Below, one piece after another: positions 45,209 through 54,837 of a stretch of DNA of 64,000 nucleotides (within the stretch, counting starts at the first letter, position 1; every line of letters begins with the position of its first letter). This DNA comes from Pinus tabuliformis. Lineage: Eukaryota > Streptophyta > Pinopsida > Pinales > Pinaceae. Location: positions 91,786,421 to 91,850,420 of the forward strand of contig CM062820.1 in assembly GCA_031772625.1 (NCBI GenBank), written 5' to 3'. Below the pieces are notes generated by a model, which searched no databases, was not told the origin of the DNA, and saw only the letters and a program-made list of their open reading frames with translations. The translations under genes were made by a program, and so were the position numbers.

Positions 45209-47578
45209 ATGGCTCAATCAAGGGCAGCAGGGAAGGGGCAAAGGAAGGGGAAGAATGTCCCCATTGGAGATGCCCCTCCTCCCCCAATTTCATCAGAGTC
45301 TGCTGCAAGTATTCCCTCTATTGCAAGTAATGTTGAGGGAAGACTTCCTCCTAAATGTAACATTGAGAAATATCCCTTGTGGAAATATGTCACAAGAGAG
45401 AAAGGGCCAAGCAGCAAGGTGAAGGGAGGAGGCAATGTGAATTGGAGATGCAACTTTTGCCACAATACTTTCACGAGCACATATTTCTGTGTGAAAGGCC
45501 ATTTGTTGGATTTACCAAGTTATGGAGTTGGAGCTTATACAAAAGTTCCTTTACAAAAGAGGAAATAAATGGAAAGAGAGTTCAATGTTGGTATGGCAAA
45601 TGGCGCTGCAAAATTAAAAAAAAAAAATCGAGAATGATAACCCCCTTCCAGTTTTGAGGAAACGCAGCAACAAATTCCCATTTGAGAGTTCTTGTGGGGG
45701 ACAAGCAGCAAAAAGAAAGGTGATTTCACTTGGTCCAATGGACAAGAGTTTTCAAAAGGAGAAACGAGAAGAGCTTGATCTCACCATTGCCTTTTTTCTA
45801 TCAAAATTTCATATCCTTTAATGTTGCACGCTCACCTCTATTTATTGAGATGTGCTAAGCTCTAACTCAAGGGACTCCATCAAGGTATGTGCCTCCTGGT
45901 TCAGAGAAGCTTAGAACCACATTGTTGACAAAGGCAAAAAAGAGGTGCAAAAAATGCTTGAGCCTATTAAAGCATCATGGCCAACATCTGGGGTTAGCAT
46001 TGTTTCTAATGGATGGACAGATCTTGAGATCCAACACAACACCCACTCATCAACTACATGGTTTCTCCTTGAACGGTCCAGTTTTTTTGAAAGCAATGGA
46101 TACACTTGGAGAATACAAGGATGCACAATATATGGGTGAGTTGTTTATTAAAGTTATTGAAGATGTAGGTGTTGATTCTTGTGTGCAAATCATTACAGAT
46201 AATGCACCTGTTTGCAAGCCTGCTGGCATGATTGTGGAAGCTAAATATCCACAAGTGTTTTGGACACCTTGCATTGTCCATTCATTGAACTTAGCACTGA
46301 AATCCATTGCTTCTGATGTGCTTTGGATTGGTAACATTATTGAGGATGCACGACATATCCGTAACTTTGTACAAAATCATACAAATGGCCTCACTATCTA
46401 CAAGGAGTACAACAATATATCATTGTTGAATATTGTGGATACACGGTTTTCCTCTTCATTCATCATGTTGAAGAGGTTGAGGAAGGTCAAGACCGCTCTT
46501 GGGGCCATGGTTATTTTAGAGTTTTGGTCTTTTTGGAGAAAGACAGATCAAGTAGCCTCTAAAAGAGTGAAGGACACAGTGCTAGATGATGCTTGGTGGG
46601 AGAGGGTAGATCTACTTATTTAAATCATGGACCCTATCATTTATTTGCTTCGATTTGCAGACACAGACCCACCCATCCTAGGAGAGGTTTATGAGGGATG
46701 GGATTCCATGATTGAGTCTATGGGGAGCCTTATTTTACAGAGTGAGTGCCCCGAGTATGTGACATCACCAGAGGCCTTTTGTGGTACTATACAGGATATT
46801 CTTGTCAGCAAATGGGATAAGAATTGCACACCTTTACCTTGTTTGGCTCACTCATGGAAACCCAAAATACTACAGCCATGAGTGGCTGAATGGTGGACCT
46901 TCCCGCAGATTCCCTCCTCACATGGATGGTGAAATCTCATAGGGGAGGAAAGATGCATTCAGACTGGTTTTTCATGATAGAGCATTGCTTGATGAGGTGG
47001 AGGATGCCTTTGCAGAGCTTTACACTGACACTGGTCAATTTGCAGGGTATGATTTGATTAGAGGCGGGGGGGCTAAGAAGCCTTATTCTTGGTGGGAAAA
47101 TCATGGGGCAACAAGCCCTCCTCTACAACAGTTAGCCATGAGCCGTCTCTCTCAGGTGACTTCATCCTCTTGTTGCGAGAGGAATTGGAGCACATATGGG
47201 AATTTGTATAGTGTTAAGAAAAGCAGGCTTGAGCAGTCCAGGGAAAAGACAATGGTGTATGTGCACACCAACCTTCGTCTTATTTACAGGCAGAGGGAAG
47301 AGTGGTTGAGGGGAAAGACAAAGATGTGGGATGTCTTTCCTGATGATATGGGTATGGACAACAGTGTTGAGTTGTCATTAGCCAACATGGATCTCAATGA
47401 TCCAGTGCTAGAGCCTGTTAGATTTTATGATGGTGATGCTGTAGAGGGGTCATCCTCCACACCAGTAGATGCAGAGACGACTTTGGATACAGGGGAGGAG
47501 GATGCAACAAAGGAGAGCAGTGGTGACCATGATGATGAGGATAGTGATGCTGATTTTGATGATGACTATGAGGATTGA
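45209..47578 (+). pseudogene. hAT transposase (BED finger, DUF659, hAT dimerisation), frameshifted
   Basis: From ATG at 45209 the frame gives a short basic start and a BED-type finger (WRCNFCHNTF, then VKGHLLDL; a final ligand Cys appears to be Tyr in GAYTKVP), ending in a frameshift at 45568. DUF659 follows with SNGWTD near 46010 in one frame, then IITDNAPVCKPAG and FWTPCIVHSLNLALK in another (45889-46623). A short piece (46627-46881) and the hAT dimerisation domain (46985-47578, SRLSQVTSSSCCERNWSTYGN) complete it, ending in an acidic tail. At least three frame breaks are present. A 5' UTR intron with perfect GTAAGT donor (45104) and TTTTTACAG acceptor (45203) is predicted. Confidence 0.88.
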
Positions 47579-48087
47579 TGACTCATGAGTCATGAGCTAC
47601 CTACTGCCTTGAGGCTTGTATACTTGTAGTTGTTTTGTATTTTCTATTTCTATTTGCCATTGGCATTGCACTACCTATGTAACACATTTTGATTTTGATG
47701 ACTTAATGAGAAAACTACAGTTGTCAGTGTCTTTATCTTACTATCTTGTCTTTCTCCTATTGGATCATTGATGAATTGAATATGTATTATGAATTTAGAA
47801 TTTATCATTTATCATTTATGTGACATGTCACAAATTACAATTGTATTTGAATTTTGTATGTACTATGCATGCTATAATGTTACTAACTTACTTTGTAAAC
47901 AGTAAAACTTACATCTAGATGAAGATCTATGTTTGAAATCAATGAATTTGTATAAGAAATATCTAATTTTTAATATATATATATTCTTTTTTAATAAAAT
48001 AATAAATAATGTATCCGAACGTGTCCTGTTTCGGGGGGTCAACGTGTCTGAATCCGACACTCAAATCCCAATATCTGATGAATCTTG
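47579..48087 (+). other. 3' untranslated and subterminal region of hAT element L
   Basis: Very AT-rich sequence after the transposase stop, then CCGAACGTGTCC, AACGTGTCTGAATCCGACAC and other GTGTC motifs matching those at the left end. It ends at the TCTTG target site of D (48083-48087). Confidence 0.65.
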
Positions 48088-49026
48088 TGTGAAAATTCTA
48101 TCACTGCAACAACTGATTTACTTTTCCTACTTATTTTACCATAAGTTATTCATGAAATTACTTAAATAAACATTAAAATAAACACTGCTACAGATATCAC
48201 ATCGTAATACAGAAACAACCATATGCACAAGAATCAACACATTGACACAATTATTTTGGACTAATGTCCTTGGAAAAACCCAATGTGGAAAAACCGGTGC
48301 AGCAAGGGAGGATTTTATTATTCAACAATTTTTTGGTACAACAGGGTGCCAAACTGGCTTACCCACAGATAGACAAATTTTCCAGCGCTTCTTCTGAACC
48401 CAGCGTCAGCCCTACTGACCTCTGCGTGACCTAAAAGCCTCTATGTCAGCCTGTTGAGACTCTGCGCAACCTCTCCGACCTTCTGTGTCACTCCTGCAGC
48501 CTCTGCGTGGATGACTCAGGCCTTGCTGGCTCTGCGTGGCTCCCTCTGGCCCTATGTCTGCCTTTTCTACCTTTGTGCTGATCTCCCATCTCTTTGTTTC
48601 GTACTTGCTGCCTCCTAACTGCTCTCCAGAACACTGGTTCAATTTCTCAGCTAACCTCGCTCCAGAAATTGAACTGACTGGTCTCCCTCAATATATTCTC
48701 CAATTGACCCTCAAGCCTCCTCTTATACTTTTCTCATTGACAAATCAACGGCCGAGATTAAGTCCCTAATCAACGACTAAGATTAGATCTGGCTTGATCC
48801 ATGACTTTTGGACCATTCTAACACAATTTTATATTAATACACATTAATATTTTATTTTCCCTAAGTTTAGACTTACGGACCCCATTAAAAATATTAATTA
48901 TTTTAATATCTCCCAAACTGTTTAGAATCTGCCCAAACCCTTTCTAGGTATTGGAGATCTCATGTGCCTTAGCCTCTCCACCAATTTTCATGGCTAGAGC
49001 ACATCCGATGCTACCCCAAATCAACA
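48088..49026 (-). repeat. 3' LTR of D
   Basis: 939 bp, plus-strand TGTGAAAATTCTATCACTGC to CCCAAATCAACA. Homologous to the LTRs of C in reverse orientation. The block GGAAAAACCCAATGTGGAAA is at about 48272-48291. Confidence 0.93.
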
Positions 49027-49355
49027 CTCCCTCTTAGCGAGGACTGTGCTCTAGTAATACTCCTCACTGAGTATCACTCTGATCATCCGGCATCAGTCCT
49101 TGTGCTGATGCTAAGCATCCCTGCCCAACATCCTTTGTACTGCTGCATCCTATACTGCTGCCCATGACTCTGCTACTGCCACTGCTGCTTCTATACGACA
49201 ACTCCCTCTGCATTCGTACTGTCGTTGGTCCTTTCTCCCCAACACTGTGTCCGCACTGCAACTCCCTTTGCATCTGTGCTGCTGCTCGTCCTTTCTCCCA
49301 ACACTGCATCTACACTGCAACTCCCTCTTCATTCGTGCTGCTAACACACTCATTT
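49027..49355 (-). other. PPT and 3' segment of D, with a 60-bp tandem repeat
   Basis: PPT at 49027-49035. The segment is homologous to 34442-34638 of C and about 3870-4150 of B1. At 49199-49345 a unit of about 60 bp beginning CAACTCCCTCTGCATTCG is present 2.5 times, an expansion not seen in C. Confidence 0.8.
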
Positions 49356-50750
49356 CTACTTTTGAAAGGGGTTCTTTACCATCCCCATCTTTTCCCTAAA
49401 GTAGTCAAATTTTGACTTTCCAAGGGCCTTGGTGAGGATATCTGCCACCTGTTCTCCTGTAGGAGTGTAGCTCAACTGTACAACTCCTCGTTGGACACAG
49501 TCTCTGACAAAGTGACATCGGATATCAATATGCTTCGACCTATCATGAAACACTGGATTCTCAGAGAGTTTGATGCAACTCTGATTATCACACATGATCC
49601 TGGTCGCCTCCATATTTCTTCTGAATAGGTTCACTAGTAGTTTTCTAAGCCATATGGCCTCACACGAAGCTGTGCTTGCTGCCATATATTTTGCCTCAGA
49701 TGAGCTTAGAGCCATGGACTTTTGTTTCCTACTGCACCAGGAGGTCATTCCTGATCCAATGTTGAAACAGTACCCAGAGGTACTTTTCCGATCCACTGAA
49801 CTTCCTGCCCAATCTACATCAGTAAATCCACTCAACTTGATATCCTTCCCCTTGGTGTATAAGAGCCCATAATCAACTGTTCCCTGTAAATACCTGAGAA
49901 CGTGTTTGGTTGCTGCCCAGTGTGCCCTCTTTGGTTCCACCATGAACTGACTAAGGGTGTTGACAGTGTAGCAAATATCTGGCCTGGTATTGACCAAATA
50001 CATCAAGGACCCTATGAGCTGCCAATATAGGGTGGGATCGATATCCTTGTCTTCTGATGCATCAATCTTCATCCAATTGGTGATCATTGGCGTAGACATA
50101 GGTCTACAATCTCCCATCCCGAACCTTTTCAGGATTTTTGTAGCATACCTCCCTTGCCCAAGGAAGATTTCTCATTTTTGCTGCCAAACTTCCAACCCTA
50201 GGAAGTAGTGCATTCGTCCCAAATCCTTCATATCGAACTCTGTGGCTAGATACTAATTGCAGTCCTCAATGAGTCTGGATGATCCTGTCAGAAAGAGATC
50301 ATCCACATATAATACTAAGATAAGCGGCTCGTTCTCTACAACCAGATAATAGAGATTCGGATCTGCGTCACTCTTGACAAACCCCATCTTCTGCAAGTAG
50401 CCATCTATTCTACCATACCACACTTTCTGTGCCTGCTTTAGCCCATACAAGGCTTTCTTTAGTCTGCATACATGAGACTTCTTCTCATGAGTTTCAAAGC
50501 CCTCTGGTTGTTCAATGTATACCTCTTCTTCTATTACCCCATTCAGAAATGTCGTCTTGACATCCATCTGATGGATCTCCCATCCCATCTGAGTTGCAAG
50601 AGATATCACGGTCCTAATAGATGTATACCTGCCTACCGGGGCAAAGGTTTCCTCATAGTCAATCCCTTCCTTTTGAGCATACCCCTTAGCCACAAACCTG
50701 GCCTTGTATTTCTCAACACTGTCGTCCGCAGCATATTTGATCTTGTAGAT
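49356..50750 (-). pseudogene. Reverse transcriptase and RNase H of D
   Basis: Open pieces 50693-50253 (146 codons) and 50117-49356 (253 codons) cover the RT (GYAQKEGIDYEETFAPV, QMDVKTTFLNG, YVDDLFLTG at 50309-50298) and RNase H (ASCEAIWLRKLL, MCDNQSCIKL, VADILTKALGKSKFDYF). A TAG after DCN (50255-50253) and a frame change near 50200 break it. It is closely similar to C throughout, with different lesions, so the two copies decayed independently. Confidence 0.93.
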
Positions 50751-51830
50751 CTATCTTGAAACTACCACAGATCTGTCTTGAGGCCTTGACACCACCTCCC
50801 AGACATCGTTCACCATTATGGAGTTATACTCCTCTACCATCGCATCTAGCCAGAGTTGATGCTGAGCTACCTCCTTGAAACTGGCAGGCTCTCCATCCTG
50901 AGCTACTAACCCTTGACATCTGTCTGGTTGTTTTTGCTCCCTCTTACTGTTCCTTGGCTCACCGATGAAGTTCTCTGCATCACACAAAATCTGACGAAGT
51001 TCCCTGCTAGTTCTTCCTCTGCCAACAAGTGCTTTTGTTCGCTCCTCCTCCTCATCATGAGAATGTTCCTGACCTGAGGAAGAATTCTTCACTTCTGTTG
51101 GTTGAAGAGGCATGACCAATGGATCCTCTTTCGACTGCTCCTCAGAAGGCATTTCGCGAGATCTTCTCAAAGCGCTGTCCTCCATGAACTTTACATCTCG
51201 TCGTACTATTACCTTTATGCTCCCTGAAAGATAGATTATGTATGCCTTAGTGTTCTTGCTATATCCCACCAGATATCCCTTTTCTGCAGTTTGATCCAGC
51301 TTCTTCCTCTTTTCTTTGGGTATGCGGCAATATGCCAAACTCCCAAATATCTTGAAATGACTGACTTCAGGCGTCTTCTCAGTGAATACTTTCTCTGGAG
51401 TAATCTTGCCCAATGCCGGATGAGGAGTCCTATTCTAAACGTAGACAGCTGTGTCGCATGCTTCCGCCCACGGGAATTTTGGCATATTTTGATCATACAG
51501 CATGGCCCTAGCTACTTCTACAATAGTCCTGTTTTTCCTTTCTACCACCCCATTCTGCTCTGGATTGTAGGGAGTTGTCCACTCTCTTCTGATGCCCTCC
51601 TTAGCGTAATAATTAGTGAAATCCTTATCGACATACTCTCCACCATTATTTGAGGGCAAAACTTTTATTTTCTTCCCAGTCAGATTCTCCACCAGAGCCT
51701 TGAACTCCTCAAATCAACAGAAAACCTCATCCTTGGTTTTCAAAAAATAAATCGAAGTTTTCCTCGAGTGGTCATCAATGAAGGTAAGGAAATACTCGGC
51801 ACCACTGAGAGCTTTGACGGACATAGCTCC
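50751..51830 (-). pseudogene. Integrase of D
   Basis: Pieces 51692-51435 and 51413-50751 hold the second and third catalytic residues (NNGGEY, where the usual Asp is Asn, and QNGVVERKNRT), plus KFPWAEA and the C-terminal FGSLAYCRIPKEKRKKL. The first catalytic segment reads HSDI followed by a TAG at about 51835 where C has Tyr. Another frame break is near 51710. The D to N change would by itself abolish strand transfer. Confidence 0.88.
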
Positions 51831-52630
51831 CTAGATATCTGAGTGTATCAATCCTAATGCACTCTTGGCCCTATGTTTGCTCCTAGGAAATGCCGCCTTG
51901 GCATACTTTCCTAGAGCGCATCCCCTGCATACATCATCTCGTTCCATACTTAGATCCGGAACTCCTGTTACAGTGCTCCTGAGAATTCTCAGAGCTCCAT
52001 GGTGCAAGTGACCCATCCTTTTGTGCCATAGTTCGTTCAAGTCCTTGTCCCCATGACTGCCTATTAGTGCCATTGGTGATTCTAGTTGTAATCTATACAA
52101 CTGATTACTTTTGATCCCGATCTGCACTTTCTTTTTCCAGCTCGGGTGTTTGACGTATACCTTTTCCTTGATGAAGTAGACGTCATAGCCCTTGCCTTGT
52201 AGTTGTGACACGGAAAGTAAGTTCATCCCCAATCCTGGTACATGTAGCACATTTGTGGCATGGAACCACTCTCCCGATTCTATCTGAAAAACTATGGTAC
52301 CCTTCCCTACTAGAGTACACTTTGCCTTGTTCCCCATGGTGATCTGAAAGTTCATCTTCTCTTCTCGATATTTTGAGAAACACTCCCTGATTCCCGTCAT
52401 ATGCCACGAGGCTCCACTGTCTGTATACCATACTTCTGATGATGCAGCACTAGTCATGCATGCCATTTCTTCTTCCAGCCTGGAAGCCAACATAGAGAAA
52501 TCAAAATCTCTTTCTCTTGTGCAATATTTTGAAAATCTATGTGAGTCCCCTGAGGTGGATGTCTTTGCATCGTGGTCTCAACCAATAACTAATTTTCCCT
52601 TATTGTCTCTGATTACTTGCTCTAATACCA
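51831..52630 (-). pseudogene. Protease and GAG-pre-integrase of D, opening at the PBS
   Basis: The LTR/PBS junction again forms an ATG in frame with protease, but a TGA about 17 codons on (C has CGA) interrupts it. The main open piece is 52493-51831, 220 codons: RLEEEMACMT, active site WYTDSGASWHMTG (DSGA at about 52421-52410), HVPGLGMNLLSVSQLQGKGY, and a complete HHCC-type GAG-pre-integrase (ELWHKRMGHLHHGAL to CRGCALGKYAKAAF). No Gag or zinc knuckle precedes it. Confidence 0.9.
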
Positions 52631-53588
52631 TGTGAAAATTCTATCACTGTAGCAATTGATTTACTTTTCCTACCTATTTTACCATAAGTTATTCATGAAA
52701 TTACTTCAATAAACTTTAAAATAATATTGCTGCAGATATCACACCGTAATACAGAAACAACCATATGCACAAGAATCAACACGTTGACACAGTTATTTTG
52801 GACTAATGTCCCCGGAAAAACCCAATGGGGGAAATCGGTGTAGCAAGGGAGGATTTTATTATTCAACAATTTTCTAGTAGAGCAGGGTGCCAAATTGGCT
52901 TACCCACAGATAGACAAATTTTCCAGCACTTCTTTTGAACCCAACATCAGCCCTACTAACCTTTGTGTGACCTGAAACCCTCTGTGTCAGCCTGTTGAGA
53001 CTCTACGCAGCCTCTCTGGCCTTCTGCATCACTCCTGCGGCCTTTGCGTGGATGACGCAGGCCCTGCTGGCTCTGCACAGTCTCTGCTGCTTTTGCGTGG
53101 CTCCCTCTGGCCCTACGTCTGCCTTTTTTGCCTTTGTGCTGATCTCCTGTCTCTCTGTTCCGTACTTGCTGCCTCCTGACTGCTCTCCAGACTAGTGGTT
53201 CAATTTCTCAGCTAACCCCGCTTCAGAAATTGAACTGACTGGTCTCCCTCGGTATATTCTCCAAGTGACCCTCAAGCCTCCTCTTATACTTTTCTCGTTG
53301 ACAAATCAACGGCCGAGATTAAGTCCCTAATCAACAGCTAAGATTAGATCTGGCTTCATCCATGACTTTTGGACCATTCTAACACAGTGTTATATTAATA
53401 CACATTAATATTTTATTTTCCCTAAGTTTAGAGTTAAGGACTCCATTAAAAATATTAATTATTTTAATATCTCCCAAATTGTTTAGAATCTGCCCAAACC
53501 CTTTCTAGGGTATTGGAGATCTCGTGTGGCTTAGTCTCTCCACCAATTTTCGTGGCTAGAGCACATTTGATGCTACCCCAAATCAACA
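52631..53588 (-). repeat. 5' LTR of D
   Basis: 958 bp, TGTGAAAATTCTATCACTGT beside the PBS to CCCAAATCAACA before TSD TCTTG. It contains the conserved R/U5 block near 52812 and CTTATACTTTTC (minus TATA-like) near 53283. Confidence 0.93.
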
Positions 53589-53616
53589 TCTTGAATCCAC
53601 GTGTCAAGTTACTTAG

Positions 53617-54161
53617 CCTTCTCCAAGGTTTTCAAAGGGTAGATCATCAGAGATAGTATCCTTGGGAAAGGTAGGGTTAACCCTAACTTCACTCTCTACA
53701 AACTCACCCTCCCTATCACACATGCTTTTAGAATTATCATCATCCCATCTTTTGTCATGTGGACCCAGGGAGGACCCCCTTTCCTTCTCATCATCTAGAT
53801 TCCCAAGGTCATGATTATGCTCAATGAAGGCTTCCTCTTGAATGTTTAATGCGGGGCATACTTGAAAATGTCTAAGAAAGCCATCAAAGAACTCCTCAAT
53901 AGATGAGATGCTCCTAGGTTCGTGATTATGCAACCATGAGTTATGACCACAAAGAGATCTCATGAACAACAACATAAGGACATCCTAGTGGACCACTTTC
54001 TCCTTTGAAGCATGTGCATTAAATCTTTCTACATGATCAATTGTGGAGAGTGGATCACCATCAAACACAGGAACCCCACTTACCATCCTTCCTATGACAT
54101 GATTAGGATGCCCAGGCATGCTAGTGATGTCCAAAGCGGGAAAATCATCAAAGAAAGACAT
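53617..54161 (-). pseudogene. N-terminal part of the K gag-like ORF
   Basis: ATG at 54161. The frame reads MSFFDDFPALDITSMPGHPN, then DGDPLSTIDHVERFNAH, one TAG (about 53988), then MLLFMRSLCGHNSWLHN and ISSIEEFFDGFLRHFQ. Spacing of the aromatic and acidic residues resembles the Retrotrans_gag domain of Ty3/Gypsy-like elements. The rest is acidic and low in complexity. The frame crosses the hAT target site and continues at 44790. K has no pol, so it would be non-autonomous. Confidence 0.65.
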
Positions 54162-54361
54162 CTTATTGAGATGTACATGTAAATTACACAGGAGTCACCT
54201 GGGTGAATTTAAAGATGCCTAGAAAAATGCTTGCTCCACCCTCCAAGCATCAACCTTAAAGCTTAATGAAGAACTTGCTCTGTGTTCTTCCAATGGAGCC
54301 GCCAAGAATGACATATTGATATTGTCGTATGAGGAACAAGACACACATCTCGTATCCCTAG
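54162..54361. other. Leader of K / junction with repeat E
   Basis: About 200 bp upstream of the K ORF. No K-type LTR (TGTTGTAGATCTG) or clear PBS was found, so the 5' end of K is missing or lies beyond the E copies. Confidence 0.4.
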
Positions 54362-54837
54362 CAACTTACCGCTCAAACTAGCAGGGGTCCTAGGAGGGGA
54401 TCCTATAGAGTAACTACTAGGTCAAGGGGAAACAATGGAGCAATAGCCCACTGTCACCTCAGTTAAGGCTCCATGCTCTTTACATACTTTCGCTGATGGG
54501 AGGAGTCTTGGTATGAGAGGAATCACAAGGGAAGATGGATCAATGATAAGATGTGGTTATTCCTAAAGCCTATTTACAAGAGAGGCTCAAATAATTGGCT
54601 AACTTGCTTTGAAAGAAAGGTGATTAGCTCTCTAAGAAGGGCTCGGGGAATATCCTTTCACAAGAAGTATCCTAGACCTAAGAATCCTAAAGGAGAAATA
54701 TCTTTAATGTGACCCTTGTGGAATGTGAGTTACAAAGTTGCGGGACCACAAAGAACCCAAGTGGGCCCAAACTAGGTCAAGGATATGGAGTTGATCAACA
54801 CTAGAGAGGGTTGACCAGTTTAGGGAGGAGAATAGGA
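54362..54837 (+). repeat. Repeat E, copy 3, 5' 480 bp only
   Basis: It starts TTACCGCTCAAACTAGCAGGGGTCC and closely follows copy 2 (29440-29940), ending at GGGAGGAGAATAGGATC. It is immediately followed by copy 4. Confidence 0.8.

Larger units (their letters stand above)
48088..53588 (-). mobile_element. Gag-less Copia element D (TSD TCTTG)
   Basis: LTRs are 48088-49026 and 52631-53588, with TSD TCTTG at 48083-48087 and 53589-53593. On the minus strand the order is PBS (52630-52619, TGGTATTAGAGC), protease, GAG-pre-integrase, integrase, RT, RNase H, 3' segment with a tandem repeat, PPT (49035-49027). There is no gag: the protease lies about 200 nt from the PBS, exactly as in C. A few nonsense codons and frameshifts inactivate it. 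It sits inside hAT element L, so it is younger than L. Confidence 0.94.
44799..53616 (+). mobile_element. hAT transposon L (TSD CCTTCTCC), split by Copia D
   Basis: The 8-bp duplication CCTTCTCC is at 44791-44798 and 53617-53624. Excision of L with one copy restores an open gag-like frame in K, which fixes the ends. Net length without D is about 3.3 kb. Terminal inverted repeats are weak (CTCTGAAACC against CTAAGTAACT), but both ends carry many subterminal GTGTC/GACAC motifs (44827-44955; 48015-48060 and 53600). It encodes a broken DUF659/hAT transposase. Copia D later inserted at 48083-48087. Confidence 0.88.
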
